From assembly GCA_003241895.1 (NCBI GenBank), contig QBLY01000001.1:62001-126000 (forward strand): DNA of 64,000 bases, written 5' to 3'. This document shows positions 56,277 to 64,000 of this stretch, in pieces. Position numbers and translations under genes: made by a program. The notes beneath the pieces are model-generated. The model searched no databases. It saw only the letters and a program-made list of their open reading frames with translations, and was not told the DNA's origin. This stretch comes from Lysobacteraceae bacterium. Lineage in GTDB: Bacteria; Pseudomonadota; Gammaproteobacteria; Xanthomonadales; Xanthomonadaceae. Position 1 is the first letter of the stretch; every line of letters begins with the position of its first letter.

Positions 56277-58151
56277 TCATGCCCAAGTCCTGACGCCGAT
56301 GATTCCCCAGTAGCCCAAGTACAGGGTCGCAAGTACGAAGATCACAGATATGCCGAGACTGTGGAAGTAGGCGAACCGGTTCATGCCACGGCGGTCAGCC
56401 CGCAGCGCGGCCCACACCGAGGCGAAGCTGAATACCGCGAAGACATACGTGGCCAGGGTGAGGCCCATGGACCAGGGCGTGCGGTGCCCGAAGCGTACGA
56501 TCACGTCTTCGCCGACCAGGCTGAAGATCAACGCAATCGCTCCCAGGGACAGCACCGCCAGAAGGGGAAGGACGCGCACGTGGAGGTTCGGGACGCCACG
56601 CATGCGCCTGAACACCCAGCGCGGTCCCCACACCAGGGCGAACGCCGGGACGGAAAGCAGGGCGAAGAGGAACAGATAGACCGATACGATCTGCACCCAC
56701 GCCAAGATGGGGCTTAGCTTCACGTTTGTGATCGTGGGCGTCTGCATCAGGCGACCGTCCGCGGAATCCATCAGCACGATCGTTGCCGCGCTCTGGTTTT
56801 CGTGGCGAAAATGCCGTCCATCAATTGACACAAGACTGTTGGAAGGGCCAAACGGCGAACTGATCCGGATTCGATCGCCCTCGAAGGTGACCTGGCCCAG
56901 GCCGAGGATTCCCAGGAATGCCATGTGCTTTTGCGGAGGATTGATCGGGCTGTACCACCCTTCAAATTCCCGCGCCACGTCCTGCGGAACTGGCTGGGCC
57001 GCAGGCAACACGGGCTTGGGCAGGTCCCGGGCCACATAGGCCCGCAGTTCTTTGTCGATCGCCGTGTAGGCACCCATGTTGCCGGTATTGATGGCAAAGA
57101 AGTAACCGGTGCCTTGCTCGGCGAGGTACTGCATCTGGGACAGCCCGCCATCGACACCACCGTTGTGACCGTGCCAAACGAAGCCCCTGCCGTCCAGGGT
57201 GGTGAAGTTGTTCAATCCATAGCCGGTCTTCAGCCCGCCCTGGGCGCCCCAGCCGGTGGCGGGCCGTTCCATCCGCTGGATCGACGCCTCCGAAAGGATC
57301 CGCCGTCCATCTATCTCGCCACGCCCCAGCAAGAAGTGCAGGTAGGCACCCATTTCCCTGGTGCTGGCGTTCAGGGCGCCAGAAGGGCGCATCAGGATGT
57401 GCCAGTAGGGGAGTGGTGTCCGGCCATCCTGGCGATAGAGCGTCGTCAATCGTCCTGCTGATGGTGCCGTCAGGAAGTAGTCTGCAGTAGGCATGCCGAT
57501 GGGACTGAGGAAGGTCTGCGCGACATAGTCCTCGAAGCGCTGGCCGGTCACCTCCTCGATGATCGCCGCCATGACGGCGGGACCGGAGTTGCTGTAGGCA
57601 AAACGGGTTCCCGGACGCCACCTCGAAGCGCGGGAGTCCGGGCCGACAGCCAGCCCTTCGGCCAGGGTCGCCGGCTTGGGATCGCTGGAAGCGAACTCCT
57701 TGAGACTCAGGTTATCCCAGCCCGTGGTGTGCTCCAGAAGGTGGACAACCCGCACGGGGTCGGTGGCCTCCCACTCGTTGGTGAATTCCACCCCGGGCAC
57801 CAGGCGGCGCACCGACGCGTCCAGGTCAAGGCGACCTTCCTCGACCAGCTTGAGGGCTGCCAGCCCCACGAACGTCTTCGAAATGGACCCGATGCGAAAG
57901 AGCGTGTCCGGCGAGACGGGCGTGCCGGCGGCCACGTCCGCCTGGCCGATTCCGGCAGTCCAGACGATACCGTCCCGATTGACGATGACCGCACTCATGC
58001 CGGGCACGTTGTGCTTTTCAAGAATGCCGGAGATGCGTTGTTCGAGTTCAACGGGATTTCTTGCTGCGACGGTGGGCTCTGCCGCTGCCGCAGCCTGGCT
58101 CGAACCCGCAGACAACAGGCATGCAATCAGAAACATGCGAATACTTTTCAT
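56277..58151 (-). CDS. Membrane-anchored serine hydrolase (beta-lactamase-related, four C-terminal helices)
   Basis: The product has 624 residues. A signal peptide (FLIACLLSAGSSQAAAA) is followed by a class C beta-lactamase/PBP4-like domain with SISK (Ser89-Lys92), YSN (FAYSNSG) and HGHNGG. Residues ~490-624 contain about four membrane helices (VSVYLFLFALLSVPAFALVW and later ones). CAGGAATTGTC precedes the ATG. It lies 20 bp after the ferric-reductase-like gene and is probably co-regulated by TetR. The substrate is unknown. Confidence 0.87.
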   Translation of the reverse strand: MKSIRMFLIACLLSAGSSQAAAAAEPTVAARNPVELEQRISGILEKHNVPGMSAVIVNRDGIVWTAGIGQADVAAGTPVSPDTLFRIGSISKTFVGLAALKLVEEGRLDLDASVRRLVPGVEFTNEWEATDPVRVVHLLEHTTGWDNLSLKEFASSDPKPATLAEGLAVGPDSRASRWRPGTRFAYSNSGPAVMAAIIEEVTGQRFEDYVAQTFLSPIGMPTADYFLTAPSAGRLTTLYRQDGRTPLPYWHILMRPSGALNASTREMGAYLHFLLGRGEIDGRRILSEASIQRMERPATGWGAQGGLKTGYGLNNFTTLDGRGFVWHGHNGGVDGGLSQMQYLAEQGTGYFFAINTGNMGAYTAIDKELRAYVARDLPKPVLPAAQPVPQDVAREFEGWYSPINPPQKHMAFLGILGLGQVTFEGDRIRISSPFGPSNSLVSIDGRHFRHENQSAATIVLMDSADGRLMQTPTITNVKLSPILAWVQIVSVYLFLFALLSVPAFALVWGPRWVFRRMRGVPNLHVRVLPLLAVLSLGAIALIFSLVGEDVIVRFGHRTPWSMGLTLATYVFAVFSFASVWAALRADRRGMNRFAYFHSLGISVIFVLATLYLGYWGIIGVRTWA

Positions 58152-58171
58152 GACAATTCCTGGGACCATGG

Positions 58172-58795
58172 TTATTGAGCCGCAACCGCTGCGGAGGTGT
58201 GGCGTGTCTTGACACGGGCGGCGACCCGCATAGCCATCACGGCGAGCACCAGGATCACGCCGATCCAGTCCTCGGGATGTTCGGAGGCATGCTTGACGAA
58301 CGAAATCAGGAACTGCAGCCAAAGCCAATGCGTTCCCACGAGATGCAGGCGTCGCCACCAGCGCATCCCGAGGACGGCTTGTGCCGTGTCAGAGGATGTT
58401 GCTGCAAGGGCGTAGATGAAGAGGTAGCCGATGCCGCCAACGACCAGCATGTTCGTGGATAGCACCTGGCTACCCAACTCCGTACTCAGATTCGCCAAGC
58501 TGATGAAGGTGGCGGCATGGATGGTGTGCGACGCGGTGAACGCCAGGCCAAGGTAGCGCCGGTTACGAAGCGTCCATTTCGTGAACCGTCCCGGCCACAG
58601 CGCCGTTGCCGCGGCGGCGCCGAAGGCGAGCAGGAACAGCAAGGCGGAGCTTCGCGCAGTCAGCCGAACGGCTGCCCGCCATGCCTGCTCCGGGTCAGGA
58701 ACCCACCACAGGGCCAGGATCACACCCAGGCCAATGAGTATCGACGCCAGTGCGACCAGCTTTGGGCCATTGTTGAAGCTTGCGTTGGTAGCCAT
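58172..58795 (-). CDS. Ferric reductase-like membrane protein (MsrQ/YedZ-like heme domain)
   Basis: The product has 207 residues with about 5-6 membrane helices. The pattern RNRRYLGLAFTASHTIHAATF, then RLHLVGTHWLW, resembles the heme-ligand His pairs of ferric-reductase transmembrane domains. It is an electron-carrying membrane protein by family; its redox partner is not visible. It is divergent from tetR, with an inverted repeat between them. Confidence 0.75.
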   Translation of the reverse strand: MATNASFNNGPKLVALASILIGLGVILALWWVPDPEQAWRAAVRLTARSSALLFLLAFGAAAATALWPGRFTKWTLRNRRYLGLAFTASHTIHAATFISLANLSTELGSQVLSTNMLVVGGIGYLFIYALAATSSDTAQAVLGMRWWRRLHLVGTHWLWLQFLISFVKHASEHPEDWIGVILVLAVMAMRVAARVKTRHTSAAVAAQ

Positions 58796-58838
58796 GGAAT
58801 CTCAATGTAAGCAGCGAATACATAGCGACTGTACCTCA

Positions 58839-58855
58839 TGTAATCGCCGTTTACA
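58839..58855. promoter_or_regulatory. TetR-type operator between divergent genes
   Basis: TGTAA-N7-TTACA is an inverted repeat between the ferric-reductase-like gene and tetR, 44 bp from the former and 47 bp from the latter. It is the likely site through which TetR controls both directions. Confidence 0.55.
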
Positions 58856-58901
58856 ATAGGGCCGTTTGAACTGATAATCGGTCTCCAGGAAGGAGACCAC
58901 C

Positions 58902-59582
58902 ATGCCAAAACCGCCGGTTGCAAGCCGCAAGATCGCAGCGCAAGCCATCAAGAAGGACGAGCAGGCCTATCACCACGGCAATCTCCGTACGGCGATCATC
59001 GACGCCACCTTGGCGCAGGTTGAAGAGCACGGGATCAACTCGGTCTCGGTCCGCGAAATAGCCAAGCGGCTGGGCGTGTCGCCGGGTGCGCCTTTCCGTC
59101 ATTTTGCCAACAAGAAGGCCTTGCTCACGGCGGTAGCCACGGAAGCCATGGAAGGCTTCTCTGCGGCGGTCCATGACGAGCTTGGATCCACACCCAATGC
59201 CGCGCCCTCCGAGGCGTTGCGTGCGATCGGCCGGGGCTATCTCAGGTGGGCTCTAGGCAACAGGGCGCAGTTCGCGATCATTTCCAATCGAGACGAAATC
59301 GATTTTCTGGAGGCACCGCAGCTATACGCGCTGAGCGACGGCGTCATGCAGCTGATGAACCCCTACATCCAGGCAATGTTCGCAGGCAGCAGCGAGGACG
59401 AGCTGGTCGCCAAGAAACTGGTCTGTCGTGGACTGGTATACGGATTGGCGCGCATGGCTGTTGATGGCCACTTTGATGAATGGAACATCCAGAAAGGGAA
59501 ACAGCTGCACACGGTCGAGAAGGTGCTTGATCAGTTCATCGCAATGATCACGCATTTCGATCAAACACTTAGCGTTCGATAA
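58902..59582 (+). CDS. TetR-family transcriptional regulator
   Basis: The product has 226 residues. The N-terminal helix-turn-helix AIIDATLAQVEEHGINSVSV with REIAKRLGVSPGAPFRHF is clear, and the rest is a ligand-binding helical domain (TetR_C-like WHG type). GGAAGGAGA precedes ATG 58902. It is divergent from the ferric-reductase-like/serine hydrolase genes and convergent with ackA. Confidence 0.92.
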   Translation: MPKPPVASRKIAAQAIKKDEQAYHHGNLRTAIIDATLAQVEEHGINSVSVREIAKRLGVSPGAPFRHFANKKALLTAVATEAMEGFSAAVHDELGSTPNAAPSEALRAIGRGYLRWALGNRAQFAIISNRDEIDFLEAPQLYALSDGVMQLMNPYIQAMFAGSSEDELVAKKLVCRGLVYGLARMAVDGHFDEWNIQKGKQLHTVEKVLDQFIAMITHFDQTLSVR

Positions 59583-59604
59583 ACTTCGCATAATGTATAT
59601 TATG

Positions 59605-60759
59605 TCAAGTATACGTAGGGATGGTCCGCCCGGTCGCAAGTTGCCAGGTATGCCTCGCGATCTGTTCGTCTTCCCGTGACGGCATGACGCGGATGCCGTC
59701 TTCCGAGTTCGTGGGAACTCCCAAGGCGCCCAGGCCCTCGCAGATCAGTTCGCGGGTCGCCGGGTCGTTCTCGCCGATGCCGCCGGTGAACACCAGCAGG
59801 TCGACGCCGCCCAGCACCACGGCCATCGCGGCGATCTGCTTGCGCACCGAGTAGCAGAACATCCTGATCGCCAAGTCTGCGTCGCCGTTGGATGCAGCGG
59901 CCGCGCGCAGCTCGCGCATGTCGCCGCTGATGCCGGAGATTCCGAGCAGTCCCGACTGCCGGTGTATCAGTGCACCCAGCTTTTCTGCGTCGTAGTCCAG
60001 CTCGCGCACGACATAGGACAGCACGCCCGGATCCAGGTCACCGCAGCGCGTGCTCATGACCACGCCACCGGCCGGCGTGAATCCCATGCTGGTATCGATA
60101 GATAGTCCGTCCGCGACGGCGCTTACGCTGGCGCCGTAGCCCAGATGCGCGATCACCAGGCGCGACGGCACATCCTTTCCAAGCTGTCGCACGATCGATT
60201 CGCAGGACAAACCATGAAAACCATAGCGTTCGATGCCTTCCGCGCGCAGTTCGCGCGGGATCGGCAGTGTCCGCGCGACGTCCGGCAGGTCGGCATGGAA
60301 CGCGGTGTCCAGGCACGCCGACTGCGGAACGTCCGGGAAGCGATCCTGCGCAGCCCTCACCAGCGCCAGGGCCGGTGGAACATGCAGTGGTGCAAACGCT
60401 TTCGCCGATTCCAGCTGCTGCAGCACCGTCGAATCGATCAGCGTGTGCCGGCGCAGGGACGGGCCGCCATGGACGATGCGGTGGCCGACCGCGCGTGGCA
60501 ACGGCAGGCCCTGCTTCGCGAGCAGCTCACCAATACGCGCCACTGCGATCTCCGGCGTGGCCAACGGCCCCGGCTCCCATGCCAGTGCCTTGCCGGCGGC
60601 ATCGTGCGCGCTGGAGGTCCTTTCGTGGCCGCCGGTGGTCTCGGCAACGCCTGAAACCAGCAGCCGGCAATGCTCGGCGTCCAGTTTATAAAGCCCGAAT
60701 TTCAGCGAAGAAGAGCCCGCGTTGAGCGCCAGTACTGTCCAGCCACTATCTTCGGTCAT
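59605..60759 (-). CDS. ackA: Acetate kinase
   Basis: AckA converts acetyl phosphate and ADP to acetate and ATP. The motifs NAGSSSLKF, HRIVHGG, GYGASVSA and GGIGEN are seen. The length of 384 residues is normal. ATG 60759 has AGGGGAC upstream; an upstream frame extension is rejected. It follows xfp by 49 bp, forming a phosphoketolase-acetate kinase unit that makes ATP. Confidence 0.94.
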   Translation of the reverse strand: MTEDSGWTVLALNAGSSSLKFGLYKLDAEHCRLLVSGVAETTGGHERTSSAHDAAGKALAWEPGPLATPEIAVARIGELLAKQGLPLPRAVGHRIVHGGPSLRRHTLIDSTVLQQLESAKAFAPLHVPPALALVRAAQDRFPDVPQSACLDTAFHADLPDVARTLPIPRELRAEGIERYGFHGLSCESIVRQLGKDVPSRLVIAHLGYGASVSAVADGLSIDTSMGFTPAGGVVMSTRCGDLDPGVLSYVVRELDYDAEKLGALIHRQSGLLGISGISGDMRELRAAAASNGDADLAIRMFCYSVRKQIAAMAVVLGGVDLLVFTGGIGENDPATRELICEGLGALGVPTNSEDGIRVMPSREDEQIARHTWQLATGRTIPTYT

Positions 60760-60808
60760 GTCCCCTGCCCCCTGCCCCGCCCTGTCCAGTGAGATGCGGG
60801 CGATGGCT

Positions 60809-63184
60809 TCACGCCTGCGGCCCGATCCAACGCCAGTCTCGGATTTCCGGCATATCCTCGCCGTGTTCACTTACGTACGCCTTGTGCCGGGCGATGCTCA
60901 GGTTGTAGCGCTCGGTCGCCTGCGCAACGAGAGGCTGCAGGCGCGGCACCCGCCGGATCACGTCCAACGCCAGCTGGAAACGGTCGATGTTGTTCATCAC
61001 CGCGATGTCAAACGGCGTCGTTGTGCCGCCCTCCTCCTTGAAGCCGCGCACATGCAGGTTGTGGTGGTTGTGGCGCCGGTAGGCAAAGCGATGGATCGTG
61101 CCAGGGTAGCCGTGGAACGCGAACACGATCGGCCGGTCGCGGGTGAACATCTCGTCGAAGGCGTCGTCGCGCAGCCCATGCGGATGCTCGGAATGCGGCT
61201 GCAGCGCCATCAGGTCGACGACGTTGACAACGCGGATGCGGATGTCCGGCACATATTCGCGAAGAAGCATCGCCGCAGCCAGCGTTTCCATGGTGGGCAC
61301 GTCGCCGGCGCAGGCCAACACTACATCCGGGTCGTCGCTTCCCCCTTCGTTGCTGGCCCAATGCCATATGCCGGCGCCGACGGTGCAGTGGCTGATGGCG
61401 GCATCGATATCCAGCCATTGCCAAGACGGCTGTTTGCCGGCAATGACCAGGTTCACGTTGTCGCGACTGCGCAGGCACCGATCGGTGATCGCCAGCAGGC
61501 AGTTGGCGTCAGGCGCGAGATAGATGCGCACCACGCCGGGATTCTTGTTAGCGACGATATCGATGAAGCCCGGGTCCTGGTGTGAAAAACCGTTGTGGTC
61601 CTGTCGCCAGACGTGCGACGTCAGCAGGTAGTTGAGCGAGGCGACCGGCTTGCGCCACGGAATATCCTGGCAGACGTTCAGCCATTTCGCATGCTGGTTG
61701 AACATCGAGTCGACGATGTGGATGAACGCCTCGTAGCAGGAGAAAAGCCCGTGGCGTCCGGTCAGCAGGTAGCCTTCCAGCCAGCCTTGGCACATGTGTT
61801 CGCTCAGTACTTCCATGACGCGACCGTTCGCCGAGAGGTCCCCCTCCCCCGCTTCGAGCTCCGCCATCCACGTCTTGCCGGTGACGTCGATGACCGCGCC
61901 GAGTCGGTTGGAGGCGGTTTCATCCGGGCCGAACAGGCGGAAGTTGCTGCTGGCGAGGCTGTTTTGCATCACCCCGGCGAGAAACGACCCGAGAACGCGC
62001 GTGGATTCGGCCTGGGCACTGCCTGGTGCGGATAGCACAACCGCGTATTCGCGGAAGTCCGGCAAGGCCAGGGGTTCCAGCAGGCCGCCGCCGTTGGCGT
62101 GCGGATTGGCGCCCATGCGACGCGCTCCAGCTGGCGCAAGCTCCGCGAACTCCTCACGGAACCGGCCATCGTCGTCGAACAACTCCTCATGCCGGTAGCT
62201 GCGCATCCAATCCTCGAGTAGCCGCAGGTGTCCGGGCGTCTTGAACTCGGCGATCGGCACCTGGTGCGATCGCCAGCTGCCTTCGACCTGGTGCCCGTCG
62301 ACGGTTTTCGGCCCGGTCCATCCCTTCGGCGTCTGCAGCACCAGCATCGGCCAGCGTGGGCAGGTGGGCGGTTTGGCGGCATCGGGGGCGCGCGCCTGGG
62401 CCTGGATGGCCTGGATCTTCGCGAGGATCACGTCCAGCGTTTGCGCCAGCTGCTCGTGCATCAGCGCCGGATCGTCGCCGACCACGAAGTGCGGATCGTG
62501 GCCATAGCCCGTCAACAGCTGGGTCAGCTCCTCCTGGCCGATGCGCGCAAATACGGTCGGGTTGGCGATCTTGTAGCCGTTGAGATGCAGGATCGGCAGT
62601 ACCGCCCCGTCGTGCGCCGGGTTCAGGAATTTGTTGGAGTGCCAGCTCGCCGCGAGGGGGCCGGTCTCGGCCTCGCCATCGCCGATGACGCACGCCACGA
62701 TCAGACCGGGGTTGTCGAACGCTGCACCGTAGGCATGCGCCAGCGCGTAGCCCAGTTCGCCACCCTCGTGGATCGAGCCCGGAGTTTCCGGCGCGACGTG
62801 GCTCGGGATGCCGCCCGGCCAGGAAAACTGCCGGAACAGCGCCCGCATGCCTTCGCGGTCGCGGGAGATGGCGGGATAGGTTTCTGTGTAGCTCCCCTCC
62901 AGATACGTGTTGGCAACCATCGCCGGCCCGCCGTGGCCCGGGCCGATGATGTTGATCATGTCCAGGTCATGGGCCTTGATCAGCCGGTTCAGGTGTACGT
63001 ACAGGAAGTTCAGCCCGGGCGTGGTTCCCCAGTGACCAAGCAGGCGCGGCTTGATGTGCTCGATCGCCAGCGGCTGATCCAGCATCGGATTGGCCTTGAG
63101 GTAGATCTGGCCGACGGAGAGATAGTTCGCCGCCCGCCACCAGGCGTGCATCTTCGTCAACAGTTCGGGGGTCAGCGTTGCCAT
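60809..63184 (-). CDS. xfp: Phosphoketolase (xylulose 5-phosphate/fructose 6-phosphate)
   Basis: The product has 791 residues, the usual length. The thiamine-diphosphate motif [13 protein letters not shown] and the IGPGHGGPA family signature are present. Xfp cleaves xylulose 5-phosphate (or fructose 6-phosphate) to acetyl phosphate and a triose (or tetrose) phosphate. ATG 63184 is preferred, as CAAGGA then lies at good spacing; ATG 63190 is possible. It follows pgm by 54 bp in the operon pgm-xfp-ackA. Confidence 0.96.
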   Translation of the reverse strand: MATLTPELLTKMHAWWRAANYLSVGQIYLKANPMLDQPLAIEHIKPRLLGHWGTTPGLNFLYVHLNRLIKAHDLDMINIIGPGHGGPAMVANTYLEGSYTETYPAISRDREGMRALFRQFSWPGGIPSHVAPETPGSIHEGGELGYALAHAYGAAFDNPGLIVACVIGDGEAETGPLAASWHSNKFLNPAHDGAVLPILHLNGYKIANPTVFARIGQEELTQLLTGYGHDPHFVVGDDPALMHEQLAQTLDVILAKIQAIQAQARAPDAAKPPTCPRWPMLVLQTPKGWTGPKTVDGHQVEGSWRSHQVPIAEFKTPGHLRLLEDWMRSYRHEELFDDDGRFREEFAELAPAGARRMGANPHANGGGLLEPLALPDFREYAVVLSAPGSAQAESTRVLGSFLAGVMQNSLASSNFRLFGPDETASNRLGAVIDVTGKTWMAELEAGEGDLSANGRVMEVLSEHMCQGWLEGYLLTGRHGLFSCYEAFIHIVDSMFNQHAKWLNVCQDIPWRKPVASLNYLLTSHVWRQDHNGFSHQDPGFIDIVANKNPGVVRIYLAPDANCLLAITDRCLRSRDNVNLVIAGKQPSWQWLDIDAAISHCTVGAGIWHWASNEGGSDDPDVVLACAGDVPTMETLAAAMLLREYVPDIRIRVVNVVDLMALQPHSEHPHGLRDDAFDEMFTRDRPIVFAFHGYPGTIHRFAYRRHNHHNLHVRGFKEEGGTTTPFDIAVMNNIDRFQLALDVIRRVPRLQPLVAQATERYNLSIARHKAYVSEHGEDMPEIRDWRWIGPQA

Positions 63185-63238
63185 GGTCATTCCTTGCGCA
63201 ATGGGGGGGGGTCGGTACGGTCGCAGAGGCGACACCGG

Positions 63239-64000
63239 TCAAAGGTCCGCGAGGGCGGAGTCGACGACTCCTTGGGCGTCTGCCAGCAGGCGCCGAAGGT
63301 GCGCGTCGTCGCGAAAACTTTCCGCGTAAATCTTGTAGAGATCCTCCGTGCCCGACGGCCGCGCCGCGAACCAGCCGCCGTCGGTGACCACCTTGATGCC
63401 GCCAATCGAGGCGTCGTTGCCGGGTGCCTTGTCGAGTACGCTTCGCACCGGTTCTCCGGCCAGTTGGGTGCTGACGATCTGCTGCGGGGAAAGTTTCGAC
63501 AAGGCTTTCTTCTGCGCCGCATTCGCCTTCGCTTCGACCCGGTCAGTGAAGACTTCGCCAAGTTCGTTGGTCAACGCGCGATACAGCTCGCCCGGGTCGC
63601 GTCCACATTGCGCAGTCATCTCGGCGGACAACAAGGCCAGGACGATGCCGTCCTTGTCGGTGGTCCAGACGGTGCCGTCGCGCCGCAGGCACGATGCCCC
63701 CGCACTTTCCTCGCCGCCGAAGCCCAGCGATCCGTCGAACAGACCATCGGCGAACCATTTGAAGCCCACCGGCACCTCCATCAGCTGGCGCCCGAGCCGC
63801 GCGGCGACGCGGTCTATCATCGCGCTGCTGACGACCGTCTTGCCTACGGCGGCCTCCGGGCTCCACTGCGGGCGGTTCTGGAACAGGTAGTCCACCGCCA
63901 CGCTGAGGTAGTGATTGGCCGGCAGCAGTCCCACGCTCGGCGCCACCACGCCGTGCCGGTCGTGGTCGGTGTCGCAGGCGAAGGCGATGTCGTAGCGGTC
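63239..64000 (-). CDS. pgm: Alpha-D-glucose phosphate-specific phosphoglucomutase, C-terminal part (5' end outside window)
   Basis: The frame stays open to the right window edge, so only the C-terminal ~254 residues are present. The Mg2+-binding loop DTDHDRHG lies next to the edge, followed by [20 protein letters not shown] and DKDG, and the phosphate-binding RPSGTED at the end. Pgm interconverts glucose 1- and 6-phosphate. It is upstream of xfp in the same operon, linking glycogen or glucose 1-phosphate to the phosphoketolase route. Confidence 0.93.
   Translation of the reverse strand, partial: DRYDIAFACDTDHDRHGVVAPSVGLLPANHYLSVAVDYLFQNRPQWSPEAAVGKTVVSSAMIDRVAARLGRQLMEVPVGFKWFADGLFDGSLGFGGEESAGASCLRRDGTVWTTDKDGIVLALLSAEMTAQCGRDPGELYRALTNELGEVFTDRVEAKANAAQKKALSKLSPQQIVSTQLAGEPVRSVLDKAPGNDASIGGIKVVTDGGWFAARPSGTEDLYKIYAESFRDDAHLRRLLADAQGVVDSALADL

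Overview
The window reads as chromosomal DNA of a GC-rich gammaproteobacterium, most likely Lysobacteraceae/Xanthomonadaceae (Lysobacter, Luteimonas or a relative). The rodZ-yfgM-bamB-der order, the protein styles and the very GC-rich third codon positions support this. No species can be named from sequence alone. No tRNA, rRNA or CRISPR array was seen.

Layout. (1) 1-7.0 kb is a conserved housekeeping block on +: the 3' end of rodZ, yfgM, bamB and der, then translationally coupled mobA-moeA and a rhodanese-ThiF fusion for molybdopterin. (2) 7.0-12.4 kb: a P2-type cation ATPase, a patatin phospholipase, a DUF2058 gene and a YgjP-like metalloprotein. (3) 12.5-18.2 kb is a tightly packed + strand arsenic/arsenosugar-type locus: a VTT-flavin disulfide reductase fusion, a tiny Cys-containing ORF, two glycosyltransferase-like genes, a sterol-desaturase-like hydroxylase, the radical SAM protein ArsS and a decayed arsenate reductase stub. 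(4) 18.2-23.6 kb: two hypotheticals, lipoprotein MsrB-MsrA, then convergent zwf and gnd.

(5) 23.7-50 kb is a mosaic accessory region with IS3 and IS110 scraps, gene fragments and internal duplications. It holds an alpha/beta hydrolase plus serine hydrolase cassette present twice (25.3-28.4 and 45.0-48.4 kb). The first copy lies beside a blaI-blaR1 pair, and an almost identical operator lies before blaI and before the cassette. It also holds copA-cueR, a small HMA protein present twice in a 480-bp duplication, and a three-gene RND efflux operon. CueR-like promoters (TTGACC or a close variant, 19-bp spacer with a TTGCCA/TGGCAA-type dyad) lie before copA, before both HMA copies, before the RND operon and at two orphan places. 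The region therefore looks like a metal-responsive regulon spread by duplication. Two or three MerR-type regulators there are only stubs, leaving cueR as the sole intact one in the window.

(6) 48.7-58.9 kb: an old-yellow-enzyme/RidA pair with a divergent LysR gene, an alginate-export-like porin, a DHA2-type MFS pump with a divergent LysR gene, a GNAT gene, and a TetR-controlled ferric-reductase-like protein plus membrane serine hydrolase. (7) 59.6-64 kb is a - strand operon pgm (cut by the window end)-xfp-ackA, a phosphoketolase route from sugar phosphates to acetate and ATP. With zwf and gnd it gives the window a strong pentose/phosphoketolase theme.
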